From positions 1 to 7,461 of the forward strand of contig JACZQQ010000130.1 in the NCBI GenBank assembly GCA_022545645.1: DNA of 7,461 bases. The letters run 5' to 3'. Position 1 is the first letter of the stretch. Every line of letters starts with the position of its first letter. A model generated the notes under the pieces. The model saw only the letters and a list, made by a program, of their open reading frames with translations. It was not told the origin of the DNA and did not search any database. Positions 1 to 5,733 of the stretch are shown here, in pieces. Made by a program: the position numbers and the translations under genes. Source of the DNA: Acidobacteriota bacterium. GTDB taxonomy: Bacteria; Acidobacteriota; UBA6911; RPQK01; JADFOI01.

Positions 1-164
1 AAATCGGAATCCACGGTAATGATCTTTCCGTTGTACAAAATTAGGTCAGCGGCAATGTCCTCCGGGAGCGGCCGTCCTGCACAGTGAGTGCAAGCCACAG
101 CAGTGGCTAACCCACCTGCCAGAATCAAAAACGTCCTCAGAGCTGTCCAGGTTCGCATTTTCAT
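1..164 (-). CDS. Amidohydrolase (YtcJ-like family 3), N-terminal part only
   Basis: Start of a gene that runs off the left edge; 54 codons are visible. The first 25 residues are a signal sequence (MKMRTW, then a hydrophobic run) ending in TAVAC. Cys25 could be a lipobox cysteine, although the -3 residue is Ala rather than the usual Leu, so an ordinary Sec signal peptide is also possible. After a short linker the sequence reads ADLILYNGKIITVDSD (residues 39-54). This is the characteristic opening strand pair of YtcJ/AepA-type metal-dependent amidohydrolases (typically A-D-x-I-x-x-N-G-x-I-x-T-x-D). The metal ligands and the catalytic barrel lie outside the window, so the substrate cannot be guessed. 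An AAAGGA sequence stands 4 bases before the first ATG and 10 before the second (codon 3), so either could be used. The gene is divergent from fxsA. The family call rests on a short stretch. Confidence 0.72.
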   Translation of the reverse strand, partial: MKMRTWTALRTFLILAGGLATAVACTHCAGRPLPEDIAADLILYNGKIITVDSD

Positions 165-270
165 GGGATCCTTTCTCGGCAGACCGTTATCCTTTCATCC
201 AAGATCGGGATGTTGCAAGTGAAAATCGGTGGCCTCCCGCTATCTTTTGACGAGAACCTGTGCATCATAC

Positions 271-296
271 GGGCTAGCCCGATCCTAGCCAGGATC
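271..296. repeat. Two adjacent palindromes in the fxsA upstream region
   Basis: GGGCTAGCCC (271-280) is a perfect 10-base palindrome. It is followed directly by GATCCT-AGCC-AGGATC (281-296), a 6-bp stem with a 4-base loop. They lie in the 194-base gap between the divergent amidohydrolase and fxsA genes, about 60 bases before fxsA. They could be an operator or a small cruciform or hairpin. There is no T-run to make a terminator, and I found no convincing -35/-10 pair nearby. Confidence 0.4.
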
Positions 297-358
297 CTCC
301 GCTAAGGCAAGGGAAAGGCTCCTGCCAGAGCTGCCGATATCTGATACGATGGACGTCC

Positions 359-757
359 ATGCTGCTTGGACTCTTCTTTCTCTTTACCCTGGTTCCTCTG
401 CTCGAGTTGTATCTGCTGATCCGGCTGGGGACTTATGTCGGTGCTGTGGACACGATCGCCATCGTGATCGGAACGGGTGTAGCGGGAGGGCTGCTGGCAA
501 AAAGCCAGGGACTGGCAGTGCTCGATCGAATGCGCGCAGAACTCAACCAGGGGCGGCTGCCTGCGGAGAGTCTCTTTGATGGGTTGCTGATCTTGATAGC
601 AGGAGCCATGCTGATGACACCAGGACTCCTGACGGATGGCTTGGGGTTGCTTCTTCTGATTCCCTGGAGCCGGCAGGCTTTAAAATCCTGGCTCAAGAGA
701 AAGATGCAGGAGAAGATCTCTGAGGGGGAGATTCATATCTCCACCCATTTGCCCTGA
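359..757 (+). CDS. fxsA: FxsA family membrane protein
   Basis: A 132-residue protein with the FxsA pattern. The first hydrophobic segment is at about 2-22 and contains the family motif PLLELYLL (13-20). A second segment is at about 28-48, then the conserved loop AKSQGLAVLDRM (47-58), an amphipathic stretch with LPAESLFDG (67-75), and a hydrophobic pair around 76-103 with the signature TPGLLTDGLG (87-96). The C-terminal tail is basic (KSWLKRKMQEK) and should be cytoplasmic. In E. coli, FxsA overproduction relieves exclusion of phage T7 by the F plasmid PifA protein; its normal cellular role is not established. Length is typical of the family. I chose the ATG at 359 because it gives the standard family N-terminus, although no good ribosome binding site precedes it. 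The ATG at 349 is in another frame. The stop codon (755-757) directly abuts the stop of the convergent bactofilin gene. Confidence 0.92.
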   Translation: MLLGLFFLFTLVPLLELYLLIRLGTYVGAVDTIAIVIGTGVAGGLLAKSQGLAVLDRMRAELNQGRLPAESLFDGLLILIAGAMLMTPGLLTDGLGLLLLIPWSRQALKSWLKRKMQEKISEGEIHISTHLP

Positions 758-1216
758 CTAACGGGTCAGAGTTTGAACTTTCGCTAAGGGGACCTCTCTG
801 AGCTTGGATTGCTGTGCTGTGTTTATCGACTCCGTGTCCACATTCCCCTTGAATTTGGCACCGTCTTCGACCTTGACCCGCGGAGCCGTCATATTTCCAC
901 GGACGACTCCGGAGGGCTGAAGTACGATCATCTCTTCTCCGAAGAGACTGCCCTTGACTGTTCCCTCGATGGTGATGATCTTCCCGTAGACGTCCGCATT
1001 GACGTTACCGGTCTTGCCGACGATGACCTGACCTTTTTTAAAGTCAATGATTCCCTCGACTTGACCGTGTACCGTCAGATCCTCTTTCCCGGAGATTTCC
1101 CCTTTGACCTTCACACCAGACCCGATGATTGTTTTCAGAGCCTCTGTTTGGGTCTCACTCTTCTTGAGGGGAGCAAAGGGAGCACTGTTATATTCGTCTT
1201 TTCGTTTTCGTCTCAT
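758..1216 (-). CDS. Bactofilin (polymer-forming cytoskeletal protein)
   Basis: A 152-residue protein with a short charged N-terminus (residues 1-27, MRRKRKDE...), a central bactofilin domain (about 28-128) and a short polar C-terminal tail. The core shows the repeating beta-helix pattern of the family: TIIGSGVKVKGEISGKEDL, then G-x-V-x-G-x-I blocks, KTGNVNADVYGK (68-79), TVKGSLFGEE and a final APRVKVEDGAKFKGNV (111-126). Bactofilins polymerise into filaments without nucleotide, usually on the inner face of the membrane. They support cell shape, stalk or polar organisation, or chromosome arrangement, depending on the species. No partner gene such as an M23 peptidase is next to it here, so its specific role is open. 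The ATG at 1216 is the first in the frame and only a weak GGCTCTC-type upstream sequence precedes it. No terminator separates it from fxsA on the other strand. Confidence 0.93.
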   Translation of the reverse strand: MRRKRKDEYNSAPFAPLKKSETQTEALKTIIGSGVKVKGEISGKEDLTVHGQVEGIIDFKKGQVIVGKTGNVNADVYGKIITIEGTVKGSLFGEEMIVLQPSGVVRGNMTAPRVKVEDGAKFKGNVDTESINTAQQSKLREVPLAKVQTLTR

Positions 1217-1294
1217 GAGAGCCAGTCTAGTCTATTGGTGCCAAGATACTTCGTGACCGTAATCACAAAGCCCGATCCAGGGTAATCTCCATAA

Positions 1295-1322
1295 TAGCCT
1301 GGACGATGCAGAATCCAGGCTA
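1295..1322. repeat. 9-bp perfect inverted repeat
   Basis: TAGCCTGGA (1295-1303) and TCCAGGCTA (1314-1322) are perfect reverse complements around a 10-base spacer. They lie in the 167-base gap between the divergent bactofilin and 69-residue genes, about 60 bases before the latter. The centre-to-centre distance of about two helical turns suits a dimeric repressor site. A leader hairpin is the alternative. A related sequence (ATCCGGGCTAAGGG, compared with ATCCAGGCTAGGGG at 1313-1326) recurs at about 1361-1374. No protein can be assigned to it. Confidence 0.45.
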
Positions 1323-1383
1323 GGGGTTGGCCGATTTCGGTAGGAAGCAAAAATCGATGAATCCGGGCTAAGGGAGATGTCTA

Positions 1384-1593
1384 ATGGCTTTAATGAATGA
1401 TGAATTCACAGACTATCTGGGCAAGATGGTGCAAATCACTTTTGGGGATGAAAAAGGGAAGGTGCTGGTGGGAACGGTCAAGAGTGCCGAAGAAGACCAT
1501 GTCGTTATCCTGGATGCGACCGATCAACCGCATTTTGTGAGCTACACCCATATCGCTGAATTTCGTGAAACCTGGGACCATCCCAAACACTAG
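1384..1593 (+). CDS. 69-residue protein, possible Sm/Hfq-like small beta-barrel
   Basis: A small soluble acidic protein that I do not recognise as a named family. It has no signal peptide or membrane segment. The order of predicted elements is a short helix (DEFTDYLGKM, 6-15), then strands VQITF (16-20), KVLVGTVKSAEED (26-38), HVVILD (39-44), PHFVSY (49-54) and HIAEF (56-60). The layout L-G-x-x-V-x-I, bent G-x-V strand, V-x-L-x-D strand, then V-x-Y-x-H-I-x-x-F resembles an LSm/Hfq barrel; Hfq has YKHAIS at the equivalent end. This is pattern-based inference only and could equally be another SH3-like small barrel. The start is supported by AGGGAGA ending about 7 bases before the ATG; a second in-frame ATG is codon 4. 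It is followed by the secreted CigR-like gene 68 bases downstream on the same strand. Confidence 0.7.
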   Translation: MALMNDEFTDYLGKMVQITFGDEKGKVLVGTVKSAEEDHVVILDATDQPHFVSYTHIAEFRETWDHPKH

Positions 1594-1649
1594 TGGTGGC
1601 GATTTTGGGTGATCGGACTAGTAATGTTTTACGAGATGTCCCAGACTTC

Positions 1650-1654
1650 GGAGG
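1650..1654 (+). promoter_or_regulatory. Shine-Dalgarno site fixing the CigR-like start
   Basis: GGAGG lies 7 bases before the ATG at 1662. The longer reading from the GTG at 1593 would overlap the previous stop codon and put 23 non-signal-like residues before an obvious signal peptide. This site therefore decides for the ATG at 1662. Confidence 0.8.
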
Positions 1655-1661
1655 CAAAATC

Positions 1662-2117
1662 ATGCGTTATCGCTTGCCGTTTAGTTTATTGGTTTTCTTT
1701 CTATTGGCCAGCCTGAGCTTCCCTAACCTCATCAGTGCAAAGGGAGGGAAGGGTAAGTCCAAAGACGCTCATGAAAAAGGGGCTGGAGTGGCCGTAGAGA
1801 TTGATTTCCGTGTTTTTTGGGAGGGTCAGGAAGACACGATCCGTGCCTGGTTTTCCAACAAACAGAATCTTGAAGGCTTACCCCCTGGATTGGCTAAGCG
1901 CGAACGACTACCCGCCGGACTGGAGCGTCAGCTGAAGAAAAATGGGAGTTTGCCTCCTGGACTGGAAAAGCGCGTTCACCCGTTTCCCCGGGAGTTGGGG
2001 AAACTGCTGCCCGAACTTCCTAAGGGCATCATAAGAGTCGTCATCGGAGTCGATATCCTACTCCTTGACGAGACCTCGAATACCATACTGGATATTGTTC
2101 GCGAAGTCCTATTCTAA
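1662..2117 (+). CDS. CigR/RcnB-like secreted protein with LPPGL repeats
   Basis: A 151-residue protein with a clear Sec signal peptide (MRYR, hydrophobic core to about residue 23, probable cleavage after ISA at 26). Next is a lysine-rich linker KGGKGKSK, a segment EIDFRVFWEGQEDTIRAWF (46-64) and three short proline-glycine repeats: LPPGLAKR (73-80), LPAGLERQL (83-91) and LPPGLEKRV (97-105), with a degenerate fourth at about 108-118. The end, IRVVIGVDILLLDETSNTILDI (124-145), predicts a compact beta C-terminus. This order is that of periplasmic proteins annotated as RcnB family or putative anti-virulence regulator CigR family; their function in most bacteria is unknown. RcnB in E. coli affects nickel/cobalt homeostasis and CigR in Salmonella lowers virulence, but neither role should be transferred here. 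The start at 1662 is set by a strong Shine-Dalgarno site and the signal peptide. It may be co-transcribed with the preceding small gene. Confidence 0.78.
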   Translation: MRYRLPFSLLVFFLLASLSFPNLISAKGGKGKSKDAHEKGAGVAVEIDFRVFWEGQEDTIRAWFSNKQNLEGLPPGLAKRERLPAGLERQLKKNGSLPPGLEKRVHPFPRELGKLLPELPKGIIRVVIGVDILLLDETSNTILDIVREVLF

Positions 2118-2191
2118 GATCTCTCCACCGTCCGTATTTGTCGAATAGGCCCCTATGTGGGTCTTGGCTCCGGAACTCAACGGCTATTCGG

Positions 2192-2221
2192 TTGAACGAG
2201 CTTGCCGATACTCGATATACT
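2192..2221 (+). promoter_or_regulatory. Predicted sigma70-type promoter of the ychF-like gene
   Basis: TTGAAC (2192-2197) and TATACT (2216-2221) are separated by 18 bases, giving a predicted transcription start near 2228 and a leader of about 35 bases. Immediately upstream, CGAATAG (2142-2148) and CTATTCG (2184-2190) form a separated inverted repeat that ends 2 bases before the -35 box and could bind a regulator. Prediction only. Confidence 0.55.
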
Positions 2222-2264
2222 CCCGTTTCTTTAGACCAAGAACCTGTCCGAGTCATGGGAAGCT

Positions 2265-3344
2265 ATGAAGATTGCTATCGTTGGACTGTCGAATAGCGGC
2301 AAAACGACGGTCTTTAATGCATTGACACGGGGAACGGCTGAGACCGCCGCCTTCACTTCGGGACGGTTTGAGCCCAATCTGGCCTCGGTCAAGGTTCCCG
2401 ATCCCAGGCTGGACGTCCTGGCCGAGATTTACAAGCCGCTTAAGCTCACAGCTGCTGAAGTGCAGTACGTGGACGTGAACGGCTTCAAGGGAGAGGAACA
2501 GGGAACAGAGCTACCGGCCGAAATCCTGGGTTATATCGGAACGGCCGATGCGTTGCTTCACGTGGTTCGTGCCTTCGAGGACGAGAAGGTTCCCCATCCT
2601 TCGGGAGTGGTGAATCCTGAGGCCGACCTGGCTGGAATCGACTTTGAACTCATCTTTTCCGACCTCAGGATCGTCGAGAGAAGGCTGGAACGGCTGGAGA
2701 AAGATCTGAAGAAGACCTCAGGCCAGGAGAAAAATCTTAAGATTGCCGAACAGAATGTCTTGGTCCGACTCAAGGAGGCCCTTGAGGAAGAGAGGCCGAT
2801 TCGAGATCTGGAACTATCCTCACAGGAGGAGAAACTGATTCGAGGCTATCCACTCCTCTCGAAGAAGCCGGTCCTGGTGGTTCTGAATATCGGGGAAGAG
2901 CAGATCTCTTCCCCCCCGCCCTTGGAATACGATCACTTAAACAGCTTGGTGGTGCCTCTCAGTGCCAAGATCGAGGAGGAACTGACCCAACTGGAGGAAA
3001 GCGATGCCCGTGAATTCATGGAGAGCCTCAGGATTGAAGAACCCGCCAGAGATCGGGTCATCGCTTCATCCTACGCCTTGCTGGGGCTGATTAGTTTTCT
3101 CACCGTCGGAGAGGATGAGGTGCGGGCCTGGACGATTCGCCAGGGCGCTGTTGCCGTGGAGGCCGGAGGGGTCATCCATTCCGATATCGAGCGAGGATTC
3201 ATCCGGGCAGAGGTCGTTTCCTTTGAGGATCTGGTCGAATCCGGCAGTATGGCAGGCGCACGCAAGCAGGGTCTGTTGAGACTCGAGGGCCGCCAATACG
3301 TCCTCCAGGATGGAGATATCAGCCATTTTCTCTTCAATGTCTGA
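2265..3344 (+). CDS. ychF: YchF/Obg-like ATPase, divergent (DUF933/TGS) member
   Basis: A 359-residue protein, close to the usual length of about 363. The P-loop is GLSNSGKTT (7-15), compared with GLPNVGKST in standard YchF. The G3 region is DVNG (70-73) instead of DIAG, and the glycine-rich KGASxGxGLGN stretch after it is replaced by an unrelated FKGEEQGTEL. G4 is NIGE (208-211), keeping the N-x-x-E pattern that gives YchF proteins ATP rather than GTP preference. G5 is SAK (233-235). A helical, charged coiled-coil region spans about 130-180. The C-terminal TGS/DUF933 part (about 276-359) is well conserved: TVGEDEVRAWTI, GVIHSDIERGFIRAEV, RLEGRQYVLQDGDISHFLFNV with one substitution region. 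YchF binds ribosomes and is linked to stress and redox responses. The altered switch residues suggest a paralogue rather than the canonical copy. GGGAAG sits 3 bases before the ATG. It has its own predicted promoter. Confidence 0.9.
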   Translation: MKIAIVGLSNSGKTTVFNALTRGTAETAAFTSGRFEPNLASVKVPDPRLDVLAEIYKPLKLTAAEVQYVDVNGFKGEEQGTELPAEILGYIGTADALLHVVRAFEDEKVPHPSGVVNPEADLAGIDFELIFSDLRIVERRLERLEKDLKKTSGQEKNLKIAEQNVLVRLKEALEEERPIRDLELSSQEEKLIRGYPLLSKKPVLVVLNIGEEQISSPPPLEYDHLNSLVVPLSAKIEEELTQLEESDAREFMESLRIEEPARDRVIASSYALLGLISFLTVGEDEVRAWTIRQGAVAVEAGGVIHSDIERGFIRAEVVSFEDLVESGSMAGARKQGLLRLEGRQYVLQDGDISHFLFNV

Positions 3345-3345
3345 G

Positions 3346-3403
3346 AGAGTTCGGGGACAGGCCCAAGAATTCTTCCTGAATTCGGGGCCTGTCCCCGAAC
3401 TCT
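3346..3403. repeat. Long near-perfect hairpin, REP-like element or bidirectional terminator
   Basis: Left arm 3346-3364 and right arm 3385-3403 are perfect 19-base reverse complements (core GAGTTCGGGGACAGGCCC). The 20-base spacer itself contains two GAATTC copies that can pair, lengthening the stem by 6 bp across a small AA/G internal loop. The element begins 1 base after the ychF-like stop and ends 10 bases before the stop of the convergent methyltransferase gene. It could stop transcription from both sides, though only a short CTCTTT follows on the plus strand. The GGGGACAGGC core resembles intergenic palindromic repeats that occur many times in some bacterial genomes; only one copy is in this window. 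Confidence 0.8.
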
Positions 3404-3413
3404 TTGGGTGATG

Positions 3414-4847
3414 TCACTTCGTCGTTCCGGAACAGCCGAGCAGGGCCACGGTCTCGGCATGGGTCGTGTAGGTAAAACAGTCAAAGAGGGCCATGGAGTG
3501 CAGTCTGAAGCCAGCATCCAGGAAAGGCTTGAGATCTCGTGCCAGGCTGGCGTGATCACAGGCCATCCAGATGAGCGCTGTCGGTGAGGGTCGGTCCGCG
3601 AGCACCCGGCTCAGACTTCTGGCGGCGGGCAAGCCGATACCGTCTCTGGGAGGATCGCAGATCAGGATGTCGGGGAATTCACGATCGTCAATTTTGGCCC
3701 GGATGAATTCTCGAACGTCGCCCACTACGGCCTGGGCCGACAGAGCAGGGTGATTGCGCTGCAGTGCGGTGATGGCCGATGCCTCCCCATCCACGGACCA
3801 GGTGGTGACCTTGTGTCCGGCGCCCGCCGCCAGCTCGGGAAGATCCGAAAGCGCTCCCGCCCCACAGTAAAGATCCCATGCCGTCCACTCGGCTTTCTCG
3901 TCAAGAGATGAGAAAGCCGGCTGCCGAAGCAGTTGCTGCAACTGATCCAGAATTTCTGCTCGATACAGGGGTAAGGCTTCGGAGTGCGGCTGCACGAATA
4001 CCCGTGCACCCACCATGAACGGATCACACTCCGGATGGGCCACATCCGCAAATCCCTCGCTATCGACCTGAGCGCCGTTCCACTCCTTGACCAGGAGCTG
4101 CAGTTTCTTGCCAAGCTCTGGCTCCTCATTTCTTCTCCGGCACACCAGGGCGCTCAAGCTGAGGACCACGGCATGATTTCGCAGCAGGGTCGCTTCGAAT
4201 TGCAGATCCACCAGACCTGTCCTCCGATACAACCGGCTCAGTTCATCAGTCTTGAGCCGGGCCAACAATCTCGAGTGGGTATCCTCCAAGGGGTGAGCGA
4301 GGAGAAGGCACGGTTCACTGGAGACGACCTGGTGGGAGCGCCGGGCGAAAAATCCGAGGGTCTCACCGTCAAAATGCCAACGGACCCTCACTCGATAGTT
4401 CAGGGGACTTCCCTGGTGACACCGAATCAGCCGGACCGCAAGGTCGACCTGCTCCGGAGACCAACCTCCCACCCGCCGGAGCGTCTGGATCAACCACTGC
4501 CTCTTGAGCGTGAGCTGGCCCTGGGGCGTCACGTGTTGCAGTTGGCAGCCTCCACAGCGAGCAGCCTGGGGACAAGGGGGATCCTGGCGCATCTCCGAGC
4601 GCTTGAGCACGCTCTCGAGGGATCCCTCTGCCAGCGTGCGAGTCTCCCGTTCCAGCCGGACGGTCACCCATTCGCCGCCGATGCCCCCTTCCACGAACAC
4701 CACCTTGCCCCCGGGGAGCCGCCCTACGCCCCGCCCGTCCGTAGCGGTATCGTGAAGCTCGACTTCAGTGGAGACGGTTACGGTTTCGGCGGCAGGTAAA
4801 TCGTCAAGTCCCGGGTCGTGCATTCGATCGCCCCCAACAAACGTCAT
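3414..4847 (-). CDS. rlmD: RlmD/RumA-type 23S rRNA (uracil-C5) methyltransferase
   Basis: A 477-residue SAM-dependent RNA m5U methyltransferase. An N-terminal TRAM domain (about 24-82) contains DGRGVGRLPGGKVVFVEGGIGGE. A [4Fe-4S] binding set follows: Cys92, Cys98 and Cys101 (C-x5-CGGC) with Cys180 (EPC) as the likely fourth ligand. A central domain lies at about 140-310, with FVQPHSEAL (284-292) in the place of the family FxQ motif. The Rossmann domain carries DLYCGAG (325-331), DPPRDGIG (398-405), the probable catalytic Cys430 in MACDHASLARDL, and HAETVALL (463-470) with the likely base Glu465. The Fe-S cysteines favour the RlmD branch (m5U1939 in E. coli 23S rRNA) over TrmA, but RlmCD-like specificity cannot be excluded. 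The ATG at 4847 has no ribosome binding site. A second ATG at 4823 (codon 9) has GGGGG 7 bases upstream and may be the true start. It converges on the ychF-like gene. Confidence 0.9.
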   Translation of the reverse strand: MTFVGGDRMHDPGLDDLPAAETVTVSTEVELHDTATDGRGVGRLPGGKVVFVEGGIGGEWVTVRLERETRTLAEGSLESVLKRSEMRQDPPCPQAARCGGCQLQHVTPQGQLTLKRQWLIQTLRRVGGWSPEQVDLAVRLIRCHQGSPLNYRVRVRWHFDGETLGFFARRSHQVVSSEPCLLLAHPLEDTHSRLLARLKTDELSRLYRRTGLVDLQFEATLLRNHAVVLSLSALVCRRRNEEPELGKKLQLLVKEWNGAQVDSEGFADVAHPECDPFMVGARVFVQPHSEALPLYRAEILDQLQQLLRQPAFSSLDEKAEWTAWDLYCGAGALSDLPELAAGAGHKVTTWSVDGEASAITALQRNHPALSAQAVVGDVREFIRAKIDDREFPDILICDPPRDGIGLPAARSLSRVLADRPSPTALIWMACDHASLARDLKPFLDAGFRLHSMALFDCFTYTTHAETVALLGCSGTTK

Positions 4848-4954
4848 CGGATTCTTGAAAGGGAGTACTCATCAAATCAGTTGTCCTCATTCGGCCGAAA
4901 TACTAAACCGGAGCCGTTGGGAAAGCAATCCCGGTATCATCGAGCGCAACGTAG

Positions 4955-4974
4955 ACGATCCCTCTGCGGATCGT
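4955..4974. repeat. 7-bp inverted repeat in the divergent intergenic region
   Basis: ACGATCC (4955-4961) and GGATCGT (4968-4974) are perfect reverse complements around a 6-base spacer. A separate 10-base palindrome TTCGGCCGAA lies at 4890-4899. Both are in the 187-base or longer gap between the divergent methyltransferase and chalcone-isomerase-like genes. Without a T-run they are more likely operators or chance than terminators. Confidence 0.3.
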
Positions 4975-5006
4975 TCAAGCGGCTTCCGCGTTGGACAGAG
5001 ACTGAC

Positions 5007-5036
5007 TTGACTACAAAACCGCAGTCCCAATAAAAT
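5007..5036 (+). promoter_or_regulatory. Predicted sigma70-type promoter of the chalcone-isomerase-like gene
   Basis: TTGACT (5007-5012) and TAAAAT (5031-5036) are separated by 18 bases; each box matches the consensus at five of six positions. The -10 box covers the first base of the ATG at 5035, so transcripts would begin near 5043, downstream of that codon. This favours the ATG at 5062 as the translation start. Confidence 0.5.
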
Positions 5037-5061
5037 GATGGCGCTCAAGTTTCTGCAGGCT

Positions 5062-5733
5062 ATGAAAAGATCTCTTTTAGCTGCATCTATTTCCGGGGCT
5101 CTAATCGTGCTGCTTGTGCCGCTCATGGCGGCTCCGCGACCTTTATTCGACCTTGACTCTTTGGCCACCGGACCTTTCGCCAGGATGTCGACCTTGTACG
5201 AAAAGAGCTTCCTGTTCTTCAGCATCGATGTGCTGAGCCTGGAGGTTCGGTTCGGAAGTGAGGTTGCGGAAAAAGTGAAATCGTTCGTCCAGAACGGCGA
5301 CGAGCCTTCCAAATTTGCCGATTCAATTGCCGACACTGCAATTCACGCACAGGATGCGTTTGTACATATCCGTTTTCTGCGAGATATTAGCCTCAATCGG
5401 TTCATTCAGGAAGCTCGCGAAAGCACCAAGCTGGTTCGCGAGGCCGGTATCATAGACAATCCAAGTTATGAGCACATTAGTAAAAACCTGCCTATCTGGT
5501 ATGCGTCACTCGCAAAAAGGGGGATAAGGGAGGGGGATGAGATGTTCTACCGTATCCGGGGTGAGTCGCTGAGAGCAGTGTTCCGCGGTGTGGATGGAAC
5601 GATATATGTTGATCTGGAGGACAAAGGAAGCCTGTTTTCTTTGGCCGTCCTGGGGGGCTACTTTGTGGAAAAATCCAAGTTCCGCAAGGGCCTGCTCCAG
5701 TCCCTGTTTCACGATTCCGCAAGCTCAAACTGA
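5062..5733 (+). CDS. Secreted chalcone-isomerase-fold protein
   Basis: A 223-residue protein from the ATG at 5062. It starts with a signal peptide (MKRSLLAASISGALIVLLVPLMAA, residues 1-24, written here as two halves of one segment: MKRSLLAASIS and GALIVLLVPLMAA). The mature part follows the layout of bacterial chalcone-isomerase-like proteins (Chalcone_2/3 type). It has a strand region FLFFSIDVLSLEVRFG (50-65), the family-like HIRFLRDIS (102-110), a helical middle region, GDEMFYRI (158-165), a short hairpin VDGTIYVDL (177-185) and a closing F-x-x-x-L-L-x-S-L-F (207-216). These proteins share the fold of plant chalcone isomerase but usually lack its catalytic residues; several are thought to bind fatty acids or other lipids. 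No enzyme activity is claimed. A longer start at 5035 adds nine residues, but the predicted -10 box overlaps it. Neither start has a good ribosome binding site. It is divergent from rlmD. Confidence 0.65.
   Translation: MKRSLLAASISGALIVLLVPLMAAPRPLFDLDSLATGPFARMSTLYEKSFLFFSIDVLSLEVRFGSEVAEKVKSFVQNGDEPSKFADSIADTAIHAQDAFVHIRFLRDISLNRFIQEARESTKLVREAGIIDNPSYEHISKNLPIWYASLAKRGIREGDEMFYRIRGESLRAVFRGVDGTIYVDLEDKGSLFSLAVLGGYFVEKSKFRKGLLQSLFHDSASSN

Noticed and set aside
247..270. TTGACG as -35 box for fxsA
   Set aside because: No acceptable -10 box lies 15 to 19 bases downstream; the nearest AT-rich hexamers are only 10 to 12 bases away.
809..1285. Plus-strand open frame of 158 codons
   Set aside because: It is antisense to the bactofilin gene, whose beta-helix repeat pattern is clear. 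The antisense product has no coherent features.
1593..1661. GTG at 1593 as start of the CigR-like gene
   Set aside because: It would overlap the previous stop codon and add 23 residues before a clean signal peptide; a strong GGAGG precedes the ATG at 1662 instead.
3984..4799. Plus-strand open frame of 271 codons
   Set aside because: It lies wholly inside the rlmD gene on the other strand, which has unmistakable family motifs. The frame has no recognisable domain and is a shadow.
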